From Actinomycetota bacterium (lineage in GTDB: Bacteria; Actinomycetota; Actinomycetes; S36-B12; UBA5976): a stretch of 20,401 nucleotides of DNA. The notes under the pieces were generated by a model. That model did not search any database and was not told the DNA's origin. It saw only the letters and a program-made list of their open reading frames with translations. Where the stretch lies: contig CANLIF010000005.1 of NCBI GenBank assembly GCA_947491175.1, positions 1 to 20,401 of the forward strand. The letters are read 5' to 3'. This document shows positions 12,144-20,104 of the stretch, in pieces. Position numbers and translations under genes: made by a program. How positions within the stretch are numbered: the stretch's first letter is position 1; each line of letters opens with the position of its first letter.

Positions 12144-14305
12144 GCATTCCGGCCGCTGTGCGCAACCGACGCGACGAGCTTGTTGAACTAATCGAGCAGG
12201 CTCGAACCCAGTACTACAGTCACGATAAACCGACAATTTCAGATGCTGACTATGACAAATCTTTTGCTGAACTAATTGACATCGAAGCCAAGTTCCCAGA
12301 GTTAGTAAGCGCGGATTCACCAACTCAAAGTATTGGTGGTGAGGCCACCGAAGAGTTTGGTGAATTCGAACATCCGACAAAGATGTGGAGTCTCGATAAC
12401 GTATTTGATGACGCTGAACTCGATGCTTGGTTTGCCAGAGTTGGTAATCATAATTTTCTGTGTGAGTTAAAAATTGATGGCTTAGCAATTAATGCGGTGT
12501 ACCGAAATGGTGAACTCGAAACCATTGCAACTCGGGGAAGTGGCAGTGTTGGTGAAAATGTAACTGCCAGCCTGGAGTACCTAACCTGCATTCCAAGAAA
12601 ACTAAATGCAGTCAAGGGTACGAAGTTTCCCGAATTGCTAGAAGTCAGAGGTGAAGTTTATTTCTCACTTGCTGAGTTTGACCAGATCAATCTTGAGGTA
12701 ACTGCGACCGGACGCACGGCGTTTGCTAACCCGCGAAATGCCGCAGCTGGAACTTTACGACAACGAATTGATAATCGGGTCGAAGCTGTTGCTGAGGCAA
12801 CTAAGCGGGCAGAAGGCAAGCCAGCCGATTCCAAACCGGCAGCATCACTAACAAAACATTTAGAAGAACTGGATCGTGCCAAGAGTGCGCTATCTCGCCT
12901 GGGGTTAATCGTGCATGGGATTGGAACCCATGATGGCTTAGAGATTTCAGCACAGTCACATGCTTACGAACTCCTAAAGAGTTGGGGATTGCCAACTTCA
13001 GAACGCGTAAAAGTTGTTAAGTCAGTTCAGGAAGTCAAGGATTACATCAAGCATCATGGTGAACATCGCCATGACATTGAACACGACATCGATGGCGTGG
13101 TAATCAAGATCGACAGCCTTAATGAACAACAAGAACTTGGCTACACCGCACGGGCGCCTAGATGGGCAATTGCTTTCAAATACCCACCAACCGTGGTGCG
13201 TACTCGGCTCTTAGACATTGGTGTCCAAGTTGGCCGAACTGGACGAATCACACCACGCGCTGCCGTCGAACCAGTCCTAGTCGCTGGCTCTACAGTGTCA
13301 TTTGCAACATTGCATAACGGATATGAAGTAAAGCGCAAAGGTGTGCTTCTTGGCGACATGATCTTTTTGCGTAAAGCCGGCGACGTGATACCCGAAATCC
13401 TCGGACCGGTAGTGGAACTTCGTGATGGCAGTGAGCGCGAGTTCGTTATGCCAACTAAGTGTCCAGAGTGTGGCAGCAAGTTGGCTACCGAAAAAGAAGA
13501 TGACAAAGACTTGCGGTGTTTGAATACTCGAAGTTGTCCAGCTCAACTGCGAGGCAGACTGGAACACTTGGGGTCACGAAGCGTGCTTGACATCGAAGGA
13601 CTTGGCGAAAAAGCCGCTCGCGCACTTCTCGAAGAAAAAGTTATTTCCGATGAAGGTGATTTGTTCGCGCTAACGGCTGATGATCTGCAGCAAAGTGATT
13701 TCTTTGTAAAGGGTCCGAATCGAGAATTAGCCGAAAACGCAAAGTTACTGCTTAGTCAACTAGAACTGGCCAAGACAAAACCGCTTTGGCGATTTATCTG
13801 CGCACTATCAATGCGCCACATTGGTCCACCGACTGCCCAGGCGCTTACGCGCGAATTCAATAGCCTTGATGAAATTGCGCAGGCACCTGCAGAACAGTTA
13901 GCTCAAGTTGAAGGAATTGGTCAAACGATTGCTGATTCAATTTCGCAATGGTTTGCTGAGCCATGGCATGCTGAAATTATTCAGAAATGGCAAGCATCAG
14001 GTGTAGTGCTTGAACAAGCCAAAGTTGAATCTGGACCAATGCCATTGGCGGGATTAACCATTGTTGTTACGGGCACGCTTGATGACTTCACCCGCGATGG
14101 TGCAGCCGAAGAAATAACTAGTCGTGGTGGTAAAGCCTCTGGCTCAGTATCGAAAAATACTGATTTTGTAGTTGTTGGGCCAGGAGCGGGTTCAAAAGAA
14201 GCTAAGGCAGTTGAGTTAGGGCGTCCAATTCTGGATGAAGCGGGCTTTAAGATTTTGCTCTCGGATGGACCAGATGCAGCGCGAGTGCACTTAGGCCTTT
14301 CCTAG
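12140..14305 (+). CDS. ligA: NAD-dependent DNA ligase
   Basis: Seals nicks in duplex DNA during replication and repair using NAD. It has 721 residues with all expected domains in order: Ia domain with YYSHDKPTISDADYD, adenylation domain with Lys111 in LKIDG, OB fold around IGVQVGRTGRITPRA, a four-cysteine zinc finger (Cys441, Cys444, Cys460, Cys466), helix-hairpin-helix region with VEGIG, and a C-terminal BRCT domain from about 632 to 721. A charged insert near 220 to 250 (AEGKPADSKPAAS) lies between adenylation motifs and makes the protein longer than the E. coli enzyme (671). Downstream of it, the gatC promoter carries a palindrome that could double as a 3' hairpin for this transcript. As the last gene of the four-gene overlap chain it is presumably expressed from the desulfurase promoter. 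Confidence 0.96.
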   Translation: MSIPAAVRNRRDELVELIEQARTQYYSHDKPTISDADYDKSFAELIDIEAKFPELVSADSPTQSIGGEATEEFGEFEHPTKMWSLDNVFDDAELDAWFARVGNHNFLCELKIDGLAINAVYRNGELETIATRGSGSVGENVTASLEYLTCIPRKLNAVKGTKFPELLEVRGEVYFSLAEFDQINLEVTATGRTAFANPRNAAAGTLRQRIDNRVEAVAEATKRAEGKPADSKPAASLTKHLEELDRAKSALSRLGLIVHGIGTHDGLEISAQSHAYELLKSWGLPTSERVKVVKSVQEVKDYIKHHGEHRHDIEHDIDGVVIKIDSLNEQQELGYTARAPRWAIAFKYPPTVVRTRLLDIGVQVGRTGRITPRAAVEPVLVAGSTVSFATLHNGYEVKRKGVLLGDMIFLRKAGDVIPEILGPVVELRDGSEREFVMPTKCPECGSKLATEKEDDKDLRCLNTRSCPAQLRGRLEHLGSRSVLDIEGLGEKAARALLEEKVISDEGDLFALTADDLQQSDFFVKGPNRELAENAKLLLSQLELAKTKPLWRFICALSMRHIGPPTAQALTREFNSLDEIAQAPAEQLAQVEGIGQTIADSISQWFAEPWHAEIIQKWQASGVVLEQAKVESGPMPLAGLTIVVTGTLDDFTRDGAAEEITSRGGKASGSVSKNTDFVVVGPGAGSKEAKAVELGRPILDEAGFKILLSDGPDAARVHLGLS

Positions 14306-14313
14306 CGCGAAAT

Positions 14314-14334
14314 TTGGGCAACTGTAGTTCCCAA
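14314..14334. repeat. Palindrome between ligA and gatC, abutting the gatC -10 box
   Basis: TTGGG-C-AACT (14314 to 14323), a GT centre, and AGTT-CCCAA (14326 to 14334) form a dyad with 9-base arms and a single bulged C. It ends one base before the TAGAAT box. It could be an operator, or a weak hairpin ending the ligA transcript; no T-run follows. Confidence 0.4.
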
Positions 14335-14346
14335 TAGAATTAACTC
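14335..14346 (+). promoter_or_regulatory. Leaderless -10 box for gatCAB
   Basis: TAGAAT at 14335 to 14340, six bases (taactc), then ATG 14347. It is identical in hexamer and spacing to the desulfurase operon box. There is no Shine-Dalgarno. The palindrome occupies where a spacer and -35 box would be. Confidence 0.6.
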
Positions 14347-14643
14347 ATGTCCGGAATTTCCCAAGAAGATGTAGCCCATTTGGCTAATCTGGCCCGAATC
14401 AGTATCCCTGTCGATGAATTGGGACATTACGCCAAGCAGTTGGATGCGATTTTGAATGCCGTGGCTGAAGTCTCAAGCCTTGATACTGAAAATGTTGCAG
14501 CAATGAGCCACCCAGTTCCTATGACAAATGTTTTTCGCGAGGACATTCCAGGTGTTTCATTAACTGCAGAGCAGGCCCTGTCCGGTGCACCTGCTGTTGA
14601 AGATGACAAATTCCGAGTGCCACGAATTTTGGATGAGGAGTAA
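14347..14643 (+). CDS. gatC: Asp/Glu-tRNA amidotransferase subunit C
   Basis: Small subunit that wraps around and stabilises GatA and GatB in the GatCAB amidotransferase. It has 98 residues, typical size. Family hallmarks are VAHLANLARISIP near the start, the LDAILNAVAEVSSLDTENV helix-turn region, and the C-terminal FRVPRILDEE. It is the first gene of gatC-gatA-gatB, two bases from gatA, with a Shine-Dalgarno for gatA at its own 3' end. Apparent leaderless start with TAGAAT six bases upstream. Confidence 0.94.
   Translation: MSGISQEDVAHLANLARISIPVDELGHYAKQLDAILNAVAEVSSLDTENVAAMSHPVPMTNVFREDIPGVSLTAEQALSGAPAVEDDKFRVPRILDEE
14635..14640 (+). promoter_or_regulatory. Strong Shine-Dalgarno for gatA
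   Basis: GAGGAG sits five bases before ATG 14646, directly before the gatC stop codon, so ribosomes finishing gatC can re-initiate on gatA. Confidence 0.75.
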
Positions 14644-14645
14644 GA

Positions 14646-16148
14646 ATGTCTGACCTCATTAAAAAGGATGCATCAGAACTAGCTGGACTAGTTGCTTCGG
14701 GAGAAGTCTCTGCAGTCGAAGTCGCGCAGGCTCATTTAGATCGAATTGCCGCAGTTGACCGCGCAGTGCATGCGTTCTTGCACGTTGACACCAAAGGTGC
14801 GTTAGCGAGCGCAGCTGCAGTAGACGCAAAGGTTAAAGCCGGCGAAAAACTTTCGGTACTTGCTGGTGTGCCACTTGGATTAAAGGACATCTTGGCAACA
14901 AATGGACTGCCTACTACTTGCGGCTCAAAAGTTCTTGATGGCTGGATCCCGCCATACGACGCAACGGTTGTTACGAAGTTGCGTGAAGCTGGAATTGTGA
15001 TTTTGGGTAAAACAAATATGGATGAATTTGCAATGGGTTCATCAACTGAACATTCTGCGTTCGGTCCTACCCACAACCCTTGGGACTTAGAGCGAATTCC
15101 TGGTGGCTCTGGTGGTGGATCATCTGCTTGTGTTTCCTCCTTCGAAGCCCCACTTGCAATTGGTACTGACACCGGAGGTTCAATTCGACAGCCAGCAGCC
15201 GTTACTGGATCTGTCGGTGTTAAGCCAACATATGGTGGGGTAAGTCGCTACGGCATAGTTGCCTTGGCATCCTCGCTTGATCAAGCGGGACCGTGCGCTC
15301 GAAATGTTCTAGACACCGCAATGCTGCACAGTGTTATTGCTGGACACGATCCGATGGATTCCACATCAATTAATTCCCCAGTCCCAGATGTAATTGCCGC
15401 AGCCAAGCGCGCCGACATCAAGGGTATGAAAGTTGGCATTGTGAAGGAACTTGGTGGCGAAGGCTATCAAGCAGGTGTTCGCACTCGGTTTGAAGAGAGC
15501 GTGGCACTTATCGAAAGCCTGGGCGCCGAAGTTGTTGAAGTCTCTTGTCCAAGTTTCCCAGCGGCCCTTGCTGCTTATTACTTGATCTTGCCAAGTGAGG
15601 CTTCAAGTAACCTGGCAAAGTTCGATGGAATTCGTTTTGGTAATCGCGTAGGTGACGACGGTACGAAATCTGTTGAGCAAGTTATGAGCGAAACTCGCGC
15701 TGCTGGATTTGGTCCTGAAGTTACCCGCCGAATCATTCTTGGAACTTATGCACTTTCTGCTGGTTATTACGACGCCTATTACGGTCAGGCTCAAAAGGTT
15801 CGCACTCTAATCAAGCAAGATTTCGATGCAGCATTTGCAAAAGTTGATGTTTTGATTTCCCCAACTGCGCCAACAACTGCATTCAAGATTGGCGAGAAGT
15901 TAGACGACCCATTAGCAATGTATTTGAATGACGTTGCCACAATTCCTGTGAATATGGCTGGCTTGCCGGGGATGTCGCTACCGATTGGCCTGGCACCTGA
16001 AGACAACTTGCCAGTGGGATTACAGATTATTGCGCCAGCTATGGCTGATGATCGCCTTTACAACGTTGGAGCGGCAATTGAACGCGAATTGCTAGCCAAG
16101 TGGGGTGGCCCAATCTTGGGTCTGGCTCCAGAGTTGGCAGGTGCGTAA
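14646..16148 (+). CDS. gatA: Asp/Glu-tRNA amidotransferase subunit A
   Basis: Glutaminase subunit of GatCAB: releases ammonia from glutamine for amidation of Glu-tRNA(Gln) and Asp-tRNA(Asn). It has 500 residues. The amidase-signature triad is intact: Lys80 in GLKDI, cis-Ser155 in GGSGGGSS and nucleophile Ser179 in TDTGGSIRQPA, matching Lys79, Ser154 and Ser178 of the Staphylococcus aureus enzyme. The context and the YGxVSRYGIVALASSLDQ type block (about 195 to 213) distinguish it from general amidases. It starts two bases after gatC, and its TAA overlaps the gatB ATG by one base. In Mycobacterium pfkA lies between gatA and gatB; here the three genes are contiguous. Confidence 0.96.
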   Translation: MSDLIKKDASELAGLVASGEVSAVEVAQAHLDRIAAVDRAVHAFLHVDTKGALASAAAVDAKVKAGEKLSVLAGVPLGLKDILATNGLPTTCGSKVLDGWIPPYDATVVTKLREAGIVILGKTNMDEFAMGSSTEHSAFGPTHNPWDLERIPGGSGGGSSACVSSFEAPLAIGTDTGGSIRQPAAVTGSVGVKPTYGGVSRYGIVALASSLDQAGPCARNVLDTAMLHSVIAGHDPMDSTSINSPVPDVIAAAKRADIKGMKVGIVKELGGEGYQAGVRTRFEESVALIESLGAEVVEVSCPSFPAALAAYYLILPSEASSNLAKFDGIRFGNRVGDDGTKSVEQVMSETRAAGFGPEVTRRIILGTYALSAGYYDAYYGQAQKVRTLIKQDFDAAFAKVDVLISPTAPTTAFKIGEKLDDPLAMYLNDVATIPVNMAGLPGMSLPIGLAPEDNLPVGLQIIAPAMADDRLYNVGAAIERELLAKWGGPILGLAPELAGA

Positions 16149-17662
16149 TGGCTGAGGCAACCATGAATTACGACGAAGCTATTTCCAAGTTTGATCCAGT
16201 CTTGGGGTTAGAAGTTCACGTTGAACTTGGTACAAACACCAAAATGTTTTGCGGCTGCTCAACTGTTTTTGGCGCCCCACCAAACACTCACGTTTGCCCA
16301 GTTTGTCTTGGCTTGCCTGGCGCATTGCCAACACTTAACAAAATTGGTGTTGAGTCCGCAATTCGCATCGGTCTTGCACTTAATTGCCAGATCGCGCAAT
16401 GGTGCCGGTTTGCCCGCAAGAATTATTTCTATCCAGACATGCCAAAGAACTTTCAAACTTCGCAATACGACGAACCGATTGCGTTTGAAGGTTACTTAGA
16501 TGTGGAAATTGACACTGACGAAGGTCGTAAGACTTTCCGAGTTCCGATTGAGCGCGCCCACATGGAAGAAGACACTGGCAAGAACTCACATGTCGGTGGC
16601 GCAACTGGCCGTATTCATGGTGCTGATTACTCGCTTGTTGATTACAACCGGGCTGGCATTCCATTAATTGAAATTGTTACCAAGCCAATCACTGGAACTG
16701 GTAAGTATGCGCCAGAAGTTGCCAAGGCTTATGTAGCTGCGCTTCGCGACATCCTTCGTGGACTTGGCGTTTCGGATGTAAAGATGGAACAAGGCTCACT
16801 TCGCTGTGACGTTAACTTGTCACTTCGCGAGACTCCAGAATCCAAATTGGGTACCCGTTCAGAAACTAAGAATGTGAACTCACTTAGATCAGTTGAGCGC
16901 GCAGTTCGTTACGAAGTAACACGTCACGCAGCCAGACTTACTGCTGGCGATAGCGTTGTGCAAGAAACTCGTCACTGGCATGAAGACACTGGAATTTCAA
17001 CATCTGGGCGCATAAAGTCAGATGCCGAAGATTACCGATACTTCCCAGAACCTGACTTGCTACCAATCGCGCCATCCCGTGAATGGGTTGAAGAACTTCG
17101 CGCGTCACTTCCAGAAAATCCTGCAGTTCGTCGTGCCCGCCTGGTCGCAGACTGGGGCCTTAGCGAAATTGATATGAACACTGTGGTGAATTCAGGCGCG
17201 CTTGACCTGATCGTAGAAGCAGTTGATGCCGGTGTTGATCCTGCGGCAGCGCGTAAGTGGTGGACTGGTGAGTTAGCGCGCATCGCAAATGATCGTGGCA
17301 TTGAACTTGAAGAGCTTCCAGTATTGCCAAGTCACTTAAAGCGCCTAGAAGAATTGATCTCAGCCGGTTCATTAAATGACAAGTTGGCACGCCAAGCTCT
17401 CGAGGGAGTAATTGCTGGCGAAGGTGACATCGATGAGATTGTTAAAGCTCGCGGCCTTGCTGTGGTTTCTGACGAGGGACCGCTACTTGCAGCAATCGAT
17501 GAAGCATTGGCTGCAGATCCTGCTGTCGCTGAAACAATTAAATCAGGAAAGCTCGCTGCGGCTGGATCAGTGGTTGGCGCTGTAATGAAGGCAACCCGTG
17601 GTCAAGCTGATGCCGCTCGGGTTCGGGAATTGCTCTTCGAAAAACTTGGCGTTTCGGAATAA
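16148..17662 (+). CDS. gatB: Asp/Glu-tRNA amidotransferase subunit B
   Basis: tRNA-binding kinase-like subunit that activates the misacylated aminoacyl group with ATP and receives ammonia from GatA. It has 504 residues from ATG 16148. The cradle domain starts with LGLEVHVELGT and has the metal-site cysteines in FCGCS and HVCPVCLGLPGALP. The RKNYFYPDMPKNFQ block and KMEQGSLRCDVN follow. A helical linker and YqeY-like tail domain (about 355 to 504) bind the tRNA. The chosen ATG overlaps the gatA stop (TAATG) and gives MAEATMNYDEAI, as in actinobacterial relatives. A longer in-frame start at 16100 would overlap gatA by 49 bases and is rejected. It ends 13 bases before the convergent amidase, with no evident terminator between. 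Confidence 0.96.
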   Translation: MAEATMNYDEAISKFDPVLGLEVHVELGTNTKMFCGCSTVFGAPPNTHVCPVCLGLPGALPTLNKIGVESAIRIGLALNCQIAQWCRFARKNYFYPDMPKNFQTSQYDEPIAFEGYLDVEIDTDEGRKTFRVPIERAHMEEDTGKNSHVGGATGRIHGADYSLVDYNRAGIPLIEIVTKPITGTGKYAPEVAKAYVAALRDILRGLGVSDVKMEQGSLRCDVNLSLRETPESKLGTRSETKNVNSLRSVERAVRYEVTRHAARLTAGDSVVQETRHWHEDTGISTSGRIKSDAEDYRYFPEPDLLPIAPSREWVEELRASLPENPAVRRARLVADWGLSEIDMNTVVNSGALDLIVEAVDAGVDPAAARKWWTGELARIANDRGIELEELPVLPSHLKRLEELISAGSLNDKLARQALEGVIAGEGDIDEIVKARGLAVVSDEGPLLAAIDEALAADPAVAETIKSGKLAAAGSVVGAVMKATRGQADAARVRELLFEKLGVSE

Positions 17663-17675
17663 TTCGCGAAGAAAA

Positions 17676-19118
17676 CTAACGAATAAAACTAGGGCGGAAA
17701 TCTCCCAAGTCCAAAACCCGTTCAATTATTGCCATGGCTCGAACCAATCCCTTTTCATCGTTTGCACGGGCAGCTACGCCAATTCCTACTGGCAGCCCAT
17801 CAACTAATCCCATTGGCAGGGACCCTAACGGCCAGCCTGCAACAGCGGGTGCATGTGTCATCCAACTGGCATTGCCAAAGTCATCGCCTTGACCAAGCGC
17901 AGAGAGCCAGGCAGGTGCATAGGGAATCCCAACCAGAACGTCCACATTGGATAGTGCCGGAGTTAGCACTTGGTTAATTGCCCAATCAAGATTTCGCTCT
18001 CGAGCACTTTGATACGTTTCATTTCTACCGCCAGATTCAAGTGCATACTCAAAATACTCTTGCCCAAAATGAGTCATCTCAACATTTGAATTGGTGTTGT
18101 TGAATTCCACAACATCCGCAAGTGACTTAACACCCTCACCAGCACGACTACTTAAGTAACTCGAAAGATCTTCCACTAATTCGTGAAAGAGTACGACACC
18201 TTCATCGTCTCCTGCTTGTTCTGGCATTTCAGGAATCACAACATCGACTACTTCGATTCCAGCGCCAGCGAGTTTTTCTAATGATTCTTCAAACAACTTA
18301 TTGGCCCCTTCATGGCCCGAAATCCAAGCTCGAACCACGCCAATTCGAAGTGGCTCATCGTTGTGACATAAATCGACTAAACCTGACTGGCCACTCAATA
18401 CCTCGAGCAACATGGCAGCATCTTCGACACTTCGAGCGAGTGGCCCAGGAACATCTTGGCTCGAACTAACGGGTACAACACCAACTGCTGATACTGAACC
18501 CACTGTTGGTTTGATGCCAACCACACCATTTAGCGAAGCTGGACAAACAATTGAGCCGTCAGTCTCGGTTCCTACTGCAAATGGAATCAGTCCCGCGGCA
18601 ACTGCTGCGCCTGAACCTGATGAAGAGCCACCTGCACTGTGTTTATAGTTCCATGGATTGGCAGTTAAGCCACCTACCGCAGACCAACCACTTGTGGATT
18701 TTCCAGACCTGATGTTTGCCCATTCGGAAAGATTTGTACTTCCCATAATGATTGCGCCGGCAGCGCGAAGTCGGGTAACTAACTCAGCGTCTTCCATCAC
18801 GGTGCGACCAGCAAGTGCAAGGGATCCGGCGGTACCAGGCAATCCGATTGCTTGAATGTTGTCTTTTACTAAAACCGGAATGCCATGAAGCAATCCAGTT
18901 GCCACAACTGCATCACAAGCCTGTGCTTGCTGCATTAAGTCGTTAGAAATGGCTAAGACGGATTTCAGTCCATCTTCACAGTCATCGACGGTTTGAATTC
19001 GGTATAGCAAAGTACTGACTAGCTCAACGCTAGTGAAATCACCCGCTCGACGTCCTTCAACTAAGTCAAAAGCGGAAGTAAATCCAATATCAGCAGTACT
19101 TAAGTCAGGATCAGTCAT
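17676..19118 (-). CDS. Amidase-signature hydrolase, peptide-amidase-like
   Basis: A 480-residue amidase with the full Ser-cis-Ser-Lys triad: Lys85 in VLVKDNI, Ser165 in AGGSSSGSG and nucleophile Ser189 in GTETDGSIVCPAS. STNLSEWANIRSGKSTSGWS (127 to 146) and SSSQDVPGP closely resemble, from memory, the bacterial peptide amidase (Pam) branch that removes C-terminal amide groups, rather than GatA. It shares the superfamily fold with the neighbouring gatA but looks like an independent gene, not a recent copy. There is no signal peptide, so it is predicted cytoplasmic, unlike the secreted Stenotrophomonas Pam. It is on the opposite strand to gatCAB and divergent from the 2-hydroxyacid dehydrogenase over 65 bases. 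Substrate unknown: small amides, peptide amides or a nitrogen-scavenging role are all possible. Confidence 0.82.
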   Translation of the reverse strand: MTDPDLSTADIGFTSAFDLVEGRRAGDFTSVELVSTLLYRIQTVDDCEDGLKSVLAISNDLMQQAQACDAVVATGLLHGIPVLVKDNIQAIGLPGTAGSLALAGRTVMEDAELVTRLRAAGAIIMGSTNLSEWANIRSGKSTSGWSAVGGLTANPWNYKHSAGGSSSGSGAAVAAGLIPFAVGTETDGSIVCPASLNGVVGIKPTVGSVSAVGVVPVSSSQDVPGPLARSVEDAAMLLEVLSGQSGLVDLCHNDEPLRIGVVRAWISGHEGANKLFEESLEKLAGAGIEVVDVVIPEMPEQAGDDEGVVLFHELVEDLSSYLSSRAGEGVKSLADVVEFNNTNSNVEMTHFGQEYFEYALESGGRNETYQSARERNLDWAINQVLTPALSNVDVLVGIPYAPAWLSALGQGDDFGNASWMTHAPAVAGWPLGSLPMGLVDGLPVGIGVAARANDEKGLVRAMAIIERVLDLGDFRPSFIR

Positions 19119-19130
19119 TCACCTATGGTG
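19119..19130 (-). promoter_or_regulatory. Possible leaderless -10 box for the amidase gene
   Basis: On the minus strand CACCAT (19130 to 19125) lies six bases before the ATG at 19118. TGAACA 16 bases further upstream matches four of six -35 positions. The hexamer is weak, and AGGTGA just before the start could instead be a too-close Shine-Dalgarno. Confidence 0.3.
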
Positions 19131-19148
19131 ACACATACCCACCGGATG

Positions 19149-19183
19149 TTCATGATTAATCCCAGAGTTGCCAGAATGGTCTC
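19149..19183 (+). promoter_or_regulatory. Leaderless promoter for the 2-hydroxyacid dehydrogenase gene
   Basis: CAGAAT at 19172 to 19177 is followed by six bases (ggtctc) and ATG 19184. TTCATG at 19149 to 19154 lies 17 bases upstream of it as a partial -35 match. The -35 overlaps that proposed for the divergent amidase gene. Confidence 0.45.
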
Positions 19184-20104
19184 ATGAGTCGTCACATTAT
19201 TGCGCCGGACTGGACCGTAAAAGGTTATGAATTTCCGGCAGATGTTCAAGTGACCGAATGTGATGATCTAGCCGAACTCTCGCGAGAAATTATTGGCCAA
19301 GCAGATTTTGTAGTTTTGCCTTATGAAGGTTCATCCCTCACAATTCAAGAAGCCATCGCTCGAATGCGCAGCGTAAAAGTAATTCAAACTTTAACTGCAG
19401 GTTTTGATAACGTGCAGCCATTTGTGCCTGCGGATGTAACGCTGTGCAATGCCGCTGGCGTACATGATGATGCAACCTCTGAACTTGCCGTGTTACTAAC
19501 TTTGAGCGCGCTGCGAGATATGCCAAGGTCATTTAAAGCTCAGCAAGATCGCCATTGGGAAACTTATTTTGCCCGCTCACTTGCTGATAAGACGGTCCTT
19601 CTAATTGGTTATGGCAATGTTGGCAAAGCTGCGGAAAAGCGATTGCTTGGATTTGGTTGCAAAGTCATTCCGGTTGCCAGAACCGCTCGAGATCACGTTC
19701 ACGCGATTTCGGAGTTACCGAATTTGATACCGACTGCAGATGTCGTGATGTTGATTGTTCCAAACAACCCAGGAACCGTGAATCTGGTGGACGCAAAATT
19801 CCTCGCCAGCATGAAAGATGATTCAGTCTTGGTAAATGTGGCTCGGGGAGTAGTTGTTGACACCGATGCTCTTGTGACAGAGCTTAAGACTGGTCGAATT
19901 AGTGCCGCCCTTGATGTAACCGAACCTGAGCCGCTGCCTGCTGATCACCCGCTTTGGTCGTTATCAAATGTGATTATTACTTCGCACAATGGGGGAGAAG
20001 GAGATGTGTTTTGGAATCGGGCACGCACTCGCATCCATAGCCAGTTTGACCTTTGGCTGGCTGGCAAGCCACTCGAGTGCGTAATAACAGAACAATTGGG
20101 TTAG
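19184..20104 (+). CDS. D-isomer-specific 2-hydroxyacid dehydrogenase
   Basis: NAD(P)-dependent oxidoreductase interconverting 2-hydroxy and 2-oxo acids; cytoplasmic. It has 306 residues with the two-domain fold. The Rossmann motif is GYGNVG (142 to 147). The catalytic set is Arg221 in NVARGVVVD, Glu247 or Glu249 in DVTEPEPLP and His268 in TSHNGG. TAGFDNV (71 to 77) is the substrate-binding loop. It lacks the long ACT-containing C-terminus of canonical SerA. Its position before ilvD recalls the ilvBNC-serA neighbourhood of Actinobacteria, but without that domain I would not call it phosphoglycerate dehydrogenase; glyoxylate/hydroxypyruvate reductase or another branch is equally possible. Its TAG stop (20102 to 20104) forms part of the proposed ilvD -10 box. 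Confidence 0.88.
   Translation: MSRHIIAPDWTVKGYEFPADVQVTECDDLAELSREIIGQADFVVLPYEGSSLTIQEAIARMRSVKVIQTLTAGFDNVQPFVPADVTLCNAAGVHDDATSELAVLLTLSALRDMPRSFKAQQDRHWETYFARSLADKTVLLIGYGNVGKAAEKRLLGFGCKVIPVARTARDHVHAISELPNLIPTADVVMLIVPNNPGTVNLVDAKFLASMKDDSVLVNVARGVVVDTDALVTELKTGRISAALDVTEPEPLPADHPLWSLSNVIITSHNGGEGDVFWNRARTRIHSQFDLWLAGKPLECVITEQLG

Noticed and set aside
16100..16148. Longer N-terminus for GatB from ATG 16100
   Set aside because: It would overlap gatA by 49 bases, adds residues unlike GatB, and the ATG at 16148 overlaps the gatA stop in the common TAATG form.
17663..17675. TTCGCGAA palindrome between gatB and the amidase gene as a terminator or operator
   Set aside because: Eight-base self-complementary words of this type are common by chance, there is no loop for a stable hairpin and no T-run on either strand.
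17676..19118. Amidase gene as a recent duplicate of gatA
   Set aside because: Active-site motifs are shared as expected for the superfamily, but surrounding sequence differs strongly and matches the peptide-amidase branch, so an ancient paralogue is more likely.
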